DNA from: an uncultured Acetatifactor sp.
Lineage (GTDB): Bacteria; Bacillota; Clostridia; Lachnospirales; Lachnospiraceae
DNA length: 64,000 nt
Reading direction: 5' to 3'
NCBI GenBank assembly: GCA_910585615.1
Contig: CAJUFO010000004.1
Span: forward strand, 1-64,000
Part shown: piece after piece, positions 16,172-24,911 of the stretch
How positions within the stretch are numbered: the stretch's first letter is position 1
How the letters are laid out: each line of letters opens with the position of its first letter
Notes under the pieces: generated by a model
What the model was told of the DNA's origin: nothing
What the model saw: only the letters and a program-made list of their open reading frames with translations
Databases searched by the model: none
Made by a program: the position numbers and the translations under genes

Positions 16172-17863
16172 TTATCCAATCATGACCGTCTTCCCCTGGA
16201 ACGCAAAGCCATAGCTGCGGATGCGCTCCGCAGAAATCCCCCGCTCCAGGAGCTGGGCGGCGTACTGCTTTTCCTCAATCTGCTGCAGCGCGGCCTGTAC
16301 GGTGTCCTTCAGGGTCTCCTCGTCCTCCGGGTCGTGGACCTTGAACTCTAAAATCATGGCCTCTTCCTGATTCCTGGCTTCCAGCACCACATCGTACCTG
16401 CCAAAGCCGCTCTCTCTGTTGGAGGTAATGATGTATCTGCTCTGGAGCTCCACCAATAGGCCCAGCACAAAGCCGTGGTAAAAGCGTTCCGGCTCTGCTC
16501 CCGATGGCTTCTTTCCGCTGTCGAAGTAGCTGAAGATGTTCAGCGCCACACGGTTCATGTAGACGTTCATGGCTTTTTTATCCCCCAGCAGCAGCGCCTT
16601 GATGAAATCATTGTAGTCCGTCTCGGCCTCCTTGAACCAGTCACGGACCATGCTCCGGAACATCAGCTTCACCTCCAGATTGGTGATGGTCAGCTCATAC
16701 TCCGGCTGCGCTCCCTCCGGGATGTCGGTGTAGCTCTCATGGGAAAGCACCTTCAGGTATCCGCCGGCCAGCAGCAGGCTCCAGACCGCGCTTTCGTTTC
16801 CTTTCAGCTGGTTATACACAATCTGTTCATCTATCGGCGACTGGATGGTCTCTCCCTGGAGCAGCGCCTCGAACCTCTCCTTCACTGCCCGGCTCCCCTC
16901 CCGAATCAGCTTTCCCACTAGGCTGTTGGAGCTGGTGTTGGCCCAGAAAGTCGTGAATCTCCCTGTATCCAGAAAATTTATGATAGACCAAGGGTTATAA
17001 ATATCCTTATGCTTCCCGAAGATAAAACCATCATACCAGTGCCTCACCTTCTCTTTCTCCGCCGAAAGTCCGCATTCCTCCAAAGCAGCGAACACTTCTT
17101 CCTCTGTAAAGCCAAAGGATGTGGCATATTCGTCCGAGGTGGTCGTCACCACCTTTAGATTATTCAAGTCGGAGAAGATAGACTCTTTGCTGACTCTGGT
17201 AATACCCGTCATGACAGCTCGCTCCAGCCAGGGATTGGTCTTAAAGGAAGAGTTGAACAGGCTCCTGGTAAAGGCCACTATCTCGTCCCAGTATCCACCC
17301 ACGTAGGCCTCCTGCATAGGCGTGTCGTATTCATCCAGGAGGATGATGGCTTTCTTCCCATAATAGCGGTACAGATAATCGGAGAGCTGGTACAGCGCCA
17401 GGGTCGCATCGCTGTCGCTGATCTCCACTGCCAGGACGCGATTGAAAAACGCCCTGTCCGTATCCGTCAGGACATCGCTGTCTCTCAGGAATATATATTT
17501 CACATACAGATTATTCAGGATCCTGTTTATCTTCTCCCTTGTGGTCTTGTAGTCCCTTTCCTTCATATTGGCAAAGGAAAGGCTAATCACCGGATATGTC
17601 CCCTGGAGCTTTCTGTACTTCTCATCTTTCCATATGGAAAGGCCCTGGAACAGCTCCCCGCACCCTGCATAGTCCACGGAAAAGAAATGCTCCAGCATGC
17701 TCATGTTCAGGGTCTTGCCGAAGCGCCGGGGACGGGTGATCAATGTCACATCGTCCTTGCCCTCCCACCATTCACGGATGAATTCGGTCTTGTCCACATA
17801 AAAGCACTCATTCGTAATCACCTTCGCGAAATCCTGTATGCCGATTCCCACTGTCCTGGCCAT
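16172..17863 (-). CDS. AAA-ATPase-like protein with PD-(D/E)XK nuclease domain
   Basis: A 563-residue protein of the AAA-ATPase_like plus PDDEXK_9 arrangement, common in gut anaerobes in many variable copies. Near the N-terminus the modified P-loop region reads RPRRFGKTLNMSML. Walker B follows as AIILLDEYDTPM. The C-terminal nuclease core reads GRYDVVLE, then MILEFKVHD, supplying D, E and K. A role in mobility or defence is suspected, but the biochemical role is unknown. The ATG at 17863 has GGGAGGTG upstream. It lies between ktrB and ktrA, whose usual adjacency it interrupts. Confidence 0.85.
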   Translation of the reverse strand: MARTVGIGIQDFAKVITNECFYVDKTEFIREWWEGKDDVTLITRPRRFGKTLNMSMLEHFFSVDYAGCGELFQGLSIWKDEKYRKLQGTYPVISLSFANMKERDYKTTREKINRILNNLYVKYIFLRDSDVLTDTDRAFFNRVLAVEISDSDATLALYQLSDYLYRYYGKKAIILLDEYDTPMQEAYVGGYWDEIVAFTRSLFNSSFKTNPWLERAVMTGITRVSKESIFSDLNNLKVVTTTSDEYATSFGFTEEEVFAALEECGLSAEKEKVRHWYDGFIFGKHKDIYNPWSIINFLDTGRFTTFWANTSSNSLVGKLIREGSRAVKERFEALLQGETIQSPIDEQIVYNQLKGNESAVWSLLLAGGYLKVLSHESYTDIPEGAQPEYELTITNLEVKLMFRSMVRDWFKEAETDYNDFIKALLLGDKKAMNVYMNRVALNIFSYFDSGKKPSGAEPERFYHGFVLGLLVELQSRYIITSNRESGFGRYDVVLEARNQEEAMILEFKVHDPEDEETLKDTVQAALQQIEEKQYAAQLLERGISAERIRSYGFAFQGKTVMIG

Positions 17864-17950
17864 AAGCACCTCCCATTCCATCGCTTGCCGTTTTGTCTGT
17901 CATATTCAGTATAACAGCATGCCGAAAAATTTACAAACAGAAAATGCGGG

Positions 17951-18000
17951 TTGACAACAGTATATCGTAGTGCTATACTATTATATATCGAAGCGCGATG
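17951..18000 (+). promoter_or_regulatory. promoter and likely operator of the PadR-DUF2812 genes
   Basis: TTGACA (17951-17956), an exact 17-base spacer and TATACT (17974-17979). TATATCG occurs at 17961-17967 in the spacer and again at 17984-17990, each followed by a similar AG-GC stretch, so a 23-base-spaced repeat covers the promoter. PadR proteins usually repress their own gene, and this repeat is the natural candidate site. Confidence 0.7.
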
Positions 18001-18029
18001 CATTGCAGTGTTGAGTGGAGGTGGACAGA

Positions 18030-18344
18030 GTGGACAGCCATATCCGGAAAGTATATGTGCCCATGACCGAGACAGGTTTCTATATCCTGCTCTGCCTAAG
18101 GGAAGAGGCCCACGGATACAGCATCGTGAAGAACACGGAGAAGCTGACGAAGGGCGAAATAAAGATCAGCCCCGGGACATTATACGGCAGCCTGTGCAAG
18201 ATGGAAAAGGACGGATTGATCCGTTTTGTCAGGGAAGAGGAGAACCGCAAACTCTATCGCATCACGGATCTGGGCACGCAGGTGCTGGACCTGGAGATGA
18301 GGCGGATCGAACGTCTGTATCAAAACATGCTGGAGGCGAGATGA
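18030..18344 (+). CDS. PadR-family transcriptional regulator
   Basis: A 104-residue winged-helix regulator. The PadR core is seen in GFYILLCLREEAHGYSIVKN, the recognition helix region SPGTLYGSLCKMEKDGLI, and the wing (EEENRKLYRITDLG). The GTG at 18030 has GGAGG eight bases upstream and is preferred to the GTG at 18015. The gene is followed one base later by a DUF2812 gene, the usual partner of this PadR group, so it probably represses itself and that membrane protein in response to an unknown signal. Confidence 0.9.
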   Translation: MDSHIRKVYVPMTETGFYILLCLREEAHGYSIVKNTEKLTKGEIKISPGTLYGSLCKMEKDGLIRFVREEENRKLYRITDLGTQVLDLEMRRIERLYQNMLEAR

Positions 18345-18345
18345 C

Positions 18346-18897
18346 ATGAAAGGCAAAAAGACTGAAATGAAATTTTTCCCCATTCCTCAGTGGAAGAAAG
18401 AGGAGATGTATTTAAGGGAGCAGCATAGGAAGGGCTGGAGATTCGTGAAGGTGAACGGTCTATGCCTGTATCATTTTGAAAAATGTGAGGCCGAGGATGT
18501 AATCTACCAATTGGACTACAATCCTGATGCCATTACTCAAAAAAGCGAATATGTCCAGATGTTCCAGGACTGCGGATGGGAATTCCTGCAGAACTTCATG
18601 GGGTATAGCTATTTCCGCAAGGCAGCCCGGGAAATGGACGGGAGGGACGAGGAGATCTTCTGTGACGATGCTTCCCGGCTGGATATGATGAAGCGGGTCT
18701 TCAAAGGGCGCGTGGCACCTCTTATAGCCCTGTTCTTTCTGACCATCATACCGCAGATTTATCAGCAGTATTCGTTCGATACGGCTTTCAGCCGGGGATT
18801 GCTGGTGTTCTTCTGCGTTATGTTCTGTATCTATCTGGTCATGTTCGTATCTTTTGCAGTTTCGTTCTGGGAATATTATAAATCAGTCCGTAAGTGA
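18346..18897 (+). CDS. DUF2812 membrane protein
   Basis: A 183-residue protein with an N-terminal cytoplasmic DUF2812 domain (FFPIPQWKKEEMYL and GWRFVKVNGLCLYHFEKCE are typical) and two C-terminal membrane helices at about 125-142 and 150-172. It starts one base after the PadR stop, so the two are translationally coupled. DUF2812 proteins are widespread beside PadR regulators; their role is not known, though an envelope stress or drug response is often suggested by context. Confidence 0.88.
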   Translation: MKGKKTEMKFFPIPQWKKEEMYLREQHRKGWRFVKVNGLCLYHFEKCEAEDVIYQLDYNPDAITQKSEYVQMFQDCGWEFLQNFMGYSYFRKAAREMDGRDEEIFCDDASRLDMMKRVFKGRVAPLIALFFLTIIPQIYQQYSFDTAFSRGLLVFFCVMFCIYLVMFVSFAVSFWEYYKSVRK

Positions 18898-18957
18898 CGG
18901 TTGACTTCCCAATCCCAATATGGCATCCGTGCAAAAGGCTGGTCTTGCCTCCGGGCA

Positions 18958-19016
18958 ACGCTTATTTCCATTCCGTTAGGCCTCAAAAGGAATGGACAAT
19001 GGGCGTTTCTTTTTTT
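18958..19016 (+). terminator. possible terminator after DUF2812 gene
   Basis: TCCATTCC (18967-18974) pairs with GGAATGGA (18989-18996), with outer ACGC/GCGT pairing and then a run of T. The internal loop between the two stem parts makes it imperfect. Confidence 0.5.
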
Positions 19017-19065
19017 GTACAAACCCACAGAATTCTATGAAATCGTTTCTCTAATGCCTTGCGGA

Positions 19066-20040
19066 TCACCGTTTTCGTGCCTTTATGATAATCGCATTGT
19101 TGATGAGCCTCGCCAGCCCCGCCGAGTAATATTTCCCTTCCCGAAAAATCTCGGCTTCCTTCGGATCATAAGAGGACTCCTCTACTACTCGTTCAATAAG
19201 AAAGCCATGATTCGCAAGACAATTCAGGTAGGTTGACAGCTTCCAGTTATGCAGGCGCAGACCGGCATTTCTCTTCTCTAAGTCAATCACCCTCTCTTCC
19301 ACATAAGAACGGCTGAGAACATAACGGCCATCCACAGAATCTATGCACTGCATCAATGGATTGTCCCATGAAAAGATGAGCCGTCCGCCGGATTTGAGAT
19401 ATTCGCTGATGAGCTTAATTGTCTTATCCGGATCCGCAGTCCATCCCAGTCCATAAATGGAGAATACCAAATCAAAATGGCGATGCGGAATGCCTGGGTC
19501 TATTTCCATCGGTGAAACGAATAATTTCCCTCTCCAATCAGAATCTTTCAGCAGCTCCTCCGCTTTAGCGACGCGGTGGTCGGAAACATCCAATCCCCAT
19601 AGTTCTCCGGCCCCCTGCTCTTTCATCCATGACAAAGACTCCCCACACCCACAGCCGATTTCCAGCACCGCCTTGCCCCGCACATCCCCAAGTAAATGCA
19701 GCTGGTTATCTGTAGGCGTGTAAGGCCCAAAATTTGGCAAAAAGGTTCCCCTCCAATCGCTCTTGGTAAGCTCCGTCCACCCATGATCATTGATCTCCAG
19801 CTGCTCTGTAGCTTCCCTGACCAGTTCCTGCGCATCTTGAGCGCCTTCAAATAAGCTATCGATAGAAACGCCAAAATAGTCTGCCAGCCCAGGCAGCAGA
19901 AACAAATCCGGGTTTGCCTTACCCGTTTCCCATTTACTCACTGCCTGGGCAGATACGCCCAATGCTTCTGCCAGCTCTCGCTGTCCGATTCCATGTCGTT
20001 GGCGCAGTCGTTGAATCGCATCCCCAATATTTGAACTCAT
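19066..20040 (-). CDS. XRE HTH fused to SAM-dependent methyltransferase
   Basis: A 324-residue fusion. Residues 1-65 are an HTH_3 domain (GQRELAEALGVSAQAVSKWE), and from about residue 110 there is a class I methyltransferase with motif I AVLEIGCGCGESLSWM and post-I region GLDVSDHRVAKAEELL. The FDLVFSIYGLGWTADPDKTI block fits Methyltransf_11/25. The substrate is unknown. The frame is open for 81 more codons upstream, but the ATG at 20040 has GAGGAG and directly begins the HTH. It sits in the insert that separates ktrB from ktrA. Confidence 0.85.
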   Translation of the reverse strand: MSSNIGDAIQRLRQRHGIGQRELAEALGVSAQAVSKWETGKANPDLFLLPGLADYFGVSIDSLFEGAQDAQELVREATEQLEINDHGWTELTKSDWRGTFLPNFGPYTPTDNQLHLLGDVRGKAVLEIGCGCGESLSWMKEQGAGELWGLDVSDHRVAKAEELLKDSDWRGKLFVSPMEIDPGIPHRHFDLVFSIYGLGWTADPDKTIKLISEYLKSGGRLIFSWDNPLMQCIDSVDGRYVLSRSYVEERVIDLEKRNAGLRLHNWKLSTYLNCLANHGFLIERVVEESSYDPKEAEIFREGKYYSAGLARLINNAIIIKARKR

Positions 20041-20354
20041 GTATGCTCCTCTTTTCTCAATGTTTTGGAAACCTCTTGAATCTATCATAGCAAACATCGG
20101 CATTGCGCACAAGTGATTGGTTTTCAACACCATGCAACCTATGGTTGATTTTCCGCGATGCGATTTCGGATTTTTGAGGTTGTGTCCGAAGTGTCTGAAT
20201 AAAACTTGGGTAAAATTGTTGATTTTCCGCATGAATTGAGTATAATAGAAGTAGCGCAGAATTCTTCGAGGAGTGTGTTTCAATCACGCTCCTCTTTGCA
20301 TATGAGGTGCAGAAGAAGGTTCTTGAATAAAGCGAGGCAAAGGAGATCCAATCC
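20041..20354. promoter_or_regulatory. divergent promoters of the HTH-methyltransferase gene and ktrA
   Basis: Minus strand: TTGTGC (20112-20107), 17 bases, TATGAT (20089-20084) for the methyltransferase gene. Plus strand: TTGATT (20219-20224), 16 bases, TATAAT (20241-20246) for ktrA. The 13-base sequence GTTGATTTTCCGC occurs twice, at 20144-20156 and 20218-20230; the second copy overlaps the ktrA -35. No gene is supported inside. Confidence 0.6.
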
Positions 20355-21035
20355 ATGAAAAAACAATCCCAAAAAGAATACATCGTCATCGGCCTGGGCC
20401 GTTTCGGCAGCAGCATCGCCCTGCAGCTGGAGGCCAACGGCTGCAAGGTCCTGGCCATCGACCGCAACGAGCAGCGCGTCCGGCTCATCGCCGATTACGT
20501 CACTTTGGCCATGTGCCTGGACGTGGCAAACGACGAGGCCTTAGAGGAGCTGGGCGGCAGGAACTTCGACGGCGCGGTGATTTCCATCGGCCACAGCCTG
20601 GACGCCTCGGTGCTGGCCACCATCTGGGCTAAGGAGCAGGGCATAGGCCAGGTCATCGCCAAGGCCTACGACGAGAAGCAGGGCAAGATTCTCACCAAGA
20701 TAGGCGCGGACAAAATCGTCTATCCGGAAAAGGAAATCGGCATCCAGCTGGCGAACGACCTGGCGTTCAGCAATATGTTCGACACCATAGAGCTGTCCTC
20801 GGAATACTCCATCGGCGAGATCATCACCCCCACCGACTGGATCGGCAAGGACCTGCGGACGCTGAAGCTCCGGGAGAAATACGGCGTGAACGCCATCGCC
20901 ATCAAGCGGGGCGGGACGCTTCTGGTGAACCCTCCCGCGGACCAGCCCACCAAAAAGGACGATATGTTCATGCTCTTAGGGACAAATTCCACCCTGAAGA
21001 AGATTGCCAGCGCGAATGCCCCGCGGAAGAACTGA
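20355..21035 (+). CDS. ktrA: potassium uptake regulatory subunit, RCK type
   Basis: A 226-residue cytoplasmic RCK protein that gates the KtrB channel. The Rossmann fold shows YIVIGLGRFGSSIA (dinucleotide loop) and the acidic end of beta-2, AIDRNEQRV. The C-terminal RCK_C domain runs from about residue 140 (GEIITPTDWIGKDL). AAAGGAGAT precedes the ATG. Partner channel ktrB is at 14775, not adjacent. It has its own promoter, consistent with the pair having been split and both halves kept. Confidence 0.93.
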   Translation: MKKQSQKEYIVIGLGRFGSSIALQLEANGCKVLAIDRNEQRVRLIADYVTLAMCLDVANDEALEELGGRNFDGAVISIGHSLDASVLATIWAKEQGIGQVIAKAYDEKQGKILTKIGADKIVYPEKEIGIQLANDLAFSNMFDTIELSSEYSIGEIITPTDWIGKDLRTLKLREKYGVNAIAIKRGGTLLVNPPADQPTKKDDMFMLLGTNSTLKKIASANAPRKN

Positions 21036-21182
21036 CGCCACGCCCCGGGCATCTTTCACGCGAGTACACACCAAGCCCGATAGTCCGGAAAGGCCCGCGC
21101 TGGCGCACAGGATATCCGCGGCCTGCCCGACCCGAATCCTCCAATGGGCTGCAAGCTGAACATAAAAAAAGGAGTACATATC

Positions 21183-22799
21183 ATGATTCAGAGAAAAATC
21201 CTATGCGAACACGATTATCTGCACATCCCCGTCATCCCCGGCGGGGAGCGGAATGAGATGTAGATCTGGGCGGGCGGCGAGCTGGTCCTGAGCCCCTTCC
21301 TGGCCCTCACGGACCAGGGCGGGGCGTATTTCTTCGTGGATGTCAGCCAGCATAAGGGAAAGGAGCTGACAATCCTGCTCCCCGACCCCAAGGGCGTCAC
21401 CCGAAAATGCCTTGACCGCATCGTCAGCGGAGAAGCCGCCACCAAAGAGAACCCGCTCTATGCGAACCTGTACAAAGAGCCCCTGCGCCCAGCCTATCAT
21501 TTCTCCAGCAGGCGGGGCTGGCTCAACGATCCCAACGGGCTGGTGTACAAGGACGGCGTCTTCCACATGTTCTACCAGCACAATCCCCTGGGGACTCCCC
21601 ACGGCAGCGTCAATATCTGCTGGGGCCAGGCGGTCAGCGCCGACTTGCTCCACTGGGAGGAGAAGGACGATGCCATCCGTCCCTGGCGGCGGGACTGGAG
21701 CATCGCTTCCGGCAGCGCCGTGGTGGACTATGAGGACAGGGCCGGTTACGGCAAGGATGCCATCATCGCCGCCTTCACCGTGCTGGGCACCCAGAACACG
21801 GACCCCGCCAAGCCGGGCTATCCCAGCGGCGGGCAGTTCCTAGCCGCCAGCATGGACGATGGGGCCACCTTCTACCGTTTTTCCCATGAGGCCACCGTCC
21901 CCACCCAGAACGGCAAGGGCTGGCGGGATCCCCGCCTCTTCCGCTATGAGGACCACTATGTGATGGCTGTCTATGAGACGGACGAAAAAGGGCGGAATTG
22001 CGTTTCCTTCTATGTGTCGGAGGACTTCCACGACTGGCGGCGCACCTCCCGCAGCGACGACCTCTATGAATGCCCGGACATCTTCCCGCTGCAGATCGAG
22101 GGTGAGGAGGAGACGAAGTGGGTGCTCTACGGCGCGGACGGCATGGCCAGGATCGGGGATTTCGACGGGTACCACTTCGTGGAGTCCGGGCGCTACAATC
22201 CTTTAGACTACGGCAACGCCACCTATGCCGGGCAGACCTGGAGCCACCATCCGGAGGGAAAGCGCGTCCATATCAGCTGGGTGCGCGGCATGGGCGGCGT
22301 AGGGGAAGACTTAGGGTATGAGGGGATGCCTTTCTCCCAGTGCATGTCCATACCGGCGGAGATTTTCCTGAAGCGCTTCGAAGATGGGCTTAGGGTGTGC
22401 CGCAGTTCTGTAGACCAGGTTGACAGCCTCTTGGGAGCCGTGGCATCCGAGGGGGACTTCGCGCTGCAGGGCGAGACCGCTCTGCCCATGCACAATCCCG
22501 CCCATTACAGCGTCAGTCTCTCCGCTATCCAGGGGACGGTCTCCATACGGGCCGGGGAGCATAGGATGCGCTTTGATTCCGCCACCCGCACCCTTTCCTT
22601 CGAGAACGGCCACACCGCGCTTTTCCATGGAGAGGAGCTGCATTTTGAAGTGCTGGCGGACACCACCACCATGGAATTCTGCTTCCAAGACAGCTCTATG
22701 GCCACTTATGCCATGGCTCCTGAACACATGAGCCTGATCTTGAAGGGGGAATGCCAGGTGCGGTACACCTGCCATATTATGGAGAATATCTGGGAATAG
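21183..22799 (+). pseudogene. glycoside hydrolase family 32 gene with early in-frame stop
   Basis: A fructan/sucrose hydrolase gene. AAAGGAG precedes the ATG at 21183, and the frame reads 26 codons to a TAG at 21261-21263, then continues open and protein-like to 22799. The codon after the stop begins IWAGGELVLSPFLALTDQGG, typical of the N-terminal extra domain of levanases, so the TAG probably replaced a CAG (Gln). The catalytic part is intact: nucleophile Asp in WLNDPNG, RDPRLF, and the acid/base Glu in YECPDIFPL. Restart at the ATG at 21336 would give 487 residues with most of the N-terminal domain lost. Truncated but perhaps active, or a fresh pseudogene. Confidence 0.8.
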
Positions 22800-22855
22800 A
22801 GAACCTCCGGAATAAAAACAAGCATTTCCCATGATGCAACAAAAGCAGTAGCCAA

Positions 22856-22899
22856 AGAGCCAGAAAGCCGCCCAAACAGCGCACTTTCCGGCTCTTTTT
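22856..22899 (+). terminator. terminator after the GH32 gene
   Basis: AGAGCC-A-GAAAG pairs with CTTTC-C-GGCTCT, followed by five T residues. Confidence 0.8.
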
Positions 22900-22934
22900 C
22901 AGGAAATCGCACACCCTATAGCATATGTTGTAGC

Positions 22935-23066
22935 TATTCTAGCTTTACCTGAAAGCCATTATGGAAATGGAAATCCGTCCAAAAATACTGCATTTCAAAC
23001 CCATTGCGCTGCCACCATATAAGGTACAGCAGGATTGATGGCAGCCCGATGCAGACTAGCAGCAGA
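22935..23066 (-). pseudogene. remnant resembling the 3' end of an antiporter subunit gene
   Basis: Read on the minus strand, one frame gives LLLVCIGLPSILLYLIWWQR, close to the C-terminal LLLFCIGLALTLLYLIWW of the antiporter subunit ending at 26216. The frame runs on about 25 more residues to a stop at 22935 and has no start codon. It is a detached gene end; the rest of the 333-base gap (22800-23132) holds a terminator and a CATGCC/GGCATG inverted repeat at 23089-23118. Confidence 0.6.
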
Positions 23067-23132
23067 GGACTTCAGGCACGTAGTCGCCATGCCTGGAGTT
23101 GTCCTAACCCAAGGCATGAAAATATTGGCTGA

Positions 23133-24827
23133 CTATTTTTTCTTATAGCGCCTGTCCCGATTGCTCCCGACTATCTCAATATAATCGGAAAGCCCCTGTA
23201 AAACGACTTTCGTGCGGCTTTCTTTTAAATCCAATAATTCACAAAAATCCCGAATTCCATATTCTTTCCCTTCTTCCATAAATGCGAGAATCTTGTCATA
23301 CTGCATTCGGGTCTTTTTCGTCACTTTTTTATCGCCGCTTTTTATCGCCGCTTTTTTATCGCCGCTTTTTATCGCCGCTTTTTTATCGCCGCTTTTTTCA
23401 TTTCCACTCTCTTTCTTTCGCCAAATACCATCTGCACCTACTTGCCCATATTGGCCGTATCTTAGCATGGAAATATATTTTTCGCATCCATATGCGCTGA
23501 TGGAAACACCTCCGTTTTCAGCATCTATGAGCGGAAGCGGCGCGCCAACCTTTTTACATTCTGCTTTTATCTTTACAAAGCCTCTGCCCCATGCCTCCAC
23601 ATCCCCTGAGCGAAAGGACACATCCGCAATTTTAGGATTGTGCGGTACAGATTCATGTTTCTCGTATACCCGTTCATCCGTAGGCACACGTTTTGACCAG
23701 GAGCCCATATTGAAAATAACGATTCTGTCTTCATAAACAGATACCTGAACCGGCACACCTGTTGCATAATCCTTATGGTTGACTGAATTAAGAAGCATCT
23801 CACGAATCATGCCTCTGGTAAGCATATGGGTTTCTGTCCGCTGAATGCCCTCATAATCCACCAATGCCTTGAAATACTTTGTAAAAATCAAATCAATCGC
23901 TTTATCGACCTGTAAAAGAAGCGGCCCCTCCACAACGTCCTGATACTGCAGATCCTCTATCGGTTCCGCGTCTTCGCCAAAAGCTCCTACCAATGAAAAA
24001 TAACCGATTTTAATATAGGATCCCGTTACATAGCGATCCGGCGTGGGATGAAACAGCAAAATCGCTGCCCTTGTCAAATATTCTCCATCAAACAGCTTCA
24101 GATTGCGCAGCAATAACTCGTCAGAAACATTTACCTCACTTTCTGTCATCCTGTTGCTTCTAACTGCTTTCTCTCTGAACGCCTGCAATGCGTCCTTGCT
24201 CAGGTCCGCCACGCTGACCTCCGGAACAGGGACTGCATCCCACGTTTTTCCGGCACGCTCCAAAAGAAAATTCTGCAATTCAAAGCCATTTAATTCATGC
24301 AATGTGGAACCGGAACGTTTATAGTATTTTCCATCACACGAAATGGCAAAGGGATATTTTATGATTTCTATGGAGATATACTCTCTTGTGCCATCCGCTT
24401 CTTCCCATATTTTATTCTCTTTTTCAATCAAAGCAAGGGATTTGCAACGTTTATCGGTACTTTCTACCTTTTCAGAACTTAGTTTTCCGCAGGCATATTG
24501 GTTGATCAGCTTCTCTGAAATGTTTTTGGGAATATGGTTCCCGAAACGTATATTTTCAGCTCCATTCGCTTTATGGATGTTGATGCTGGCTATGATCCCT
24601 AACTTGTCATGAATCTTGTTCGGCAAGCCCTCCAGCATCCTTTTGGAATCTTTGATTCCGACCACATAACCATCATCATTTACCCCAATGTATAAAATGC
24701 CGCCTTCCGTATTGGCATACCCGCACAGCCATTTTAGAAATTCATCCTGCCATGACCATTTCCATTCCATTTGTTGGGATTCCTGGTTTTGCTGTGGTCT
24801 TTCATGATATGAATTCGCTTTATCCAT
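23133..24827 (-). CDS. AlbA-type ATP-binding protein (AAA_4/HATPase_c_4 family)
   Basis: A 564-residue protein with an N-terminal AlbA_2 (Schlafen-like) domain marked by EFLKWLCGYANTEGGILYIGVNDDG, a central region, and HATPase_c_4-type sequence (HMLTRGMIREMLLNSVNHKDY). A Lys/Gly/Asp repeat linker and a C-terminal winged helix follow. Such proteins are seen in mobile and defence-rich regions and may be nucleic-acid-linked regulators. Start at 24827 is chosen from AAAGGA six bases upstream; the frame is open 14 codons more. Codon use is more AT-rich than neighbours, hinting at acquisition. Confidence 0.82.
   Translation of the reverse strand: MDKANSYHERPQQNQESQQMEWKWSWQDEFLKWLCGYANTEGGILYIGVNDDGYVVGIKDSKRMLEGLPNKIHDKLGIIASINIHKANGAENIRFGNHIPKNISEKLINQYACGKLSSEKVESTDKRCKSLALIEKENKIWEEADGTREYISIEIIKYPFAISCDGKYYKRSGSTLHELNGFELQNFLLERAGKTWDAVPVPEVSVADLSKDALQAFREKAVRSNRMTESEVNVSDELLLRNLKLFDGEYLTRAAILLFHPTPDRYVTGSYIKIGYFSLVGAFGEDAEPIEDLQYQDVVEGPLLLQVDKAIDLIFTKYFKALVDYEGIQRTETHMLTRGMIREMLLNSVNHKDYATGVPVQVSVYEDRIVIFNMGSWSKRVPTDERVYEKHESVPHNPKIADVSFRSGDVEAWGRGFVKIKAECKKVGAPLPLIDAENGGVSISAYGCEKYISMLRYGQYGQVGADGIWRKKESGNEKSGDKKAAIKSGDKKAAIKSGDKKVTKKTRMQYDKILAFMEEGKEYGIRDFCELLDLKESRTKVVLQGLSDYIEIVGSNRDRRYKKK
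23313..23393 (-). repeat. three 27-base tandem repeats in the AlbA gene
   Basis: Three units of 27 bases encode SGDKKAAIK, SGDKKAAIK and the diverged SGDKKVTKK. The unit is a multiple of three, so copy-number change alters the length of a basic linker without a frameshift. Confidence 0.85.
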
Positions 24828-24911
24828 AAGATTCCTTTCAAATCCTGTCATTGTTACGCAGAGGGCCATTGGCCGCGCTTTGGCCGCTCCTCCGCCCGGG
24901 AGAGGCCGCGC

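Noticed and set aside
16172..20040. Complete mobile element or prophage between ktrB and ktrA
   Set aside because: No transposase, integrase or terminal repeats were found; only an island of unrelated genes can be supported.
20041..20283. 81-codon extension of the HTH-methyltransferase
   Set aside because: It covers the promoter of the gene; the HTH begins directly at the 20040 start.
23313..23393. CRISPR-like array
   Set aside because: Units are contiguous without spacers and in frame in a coding region.
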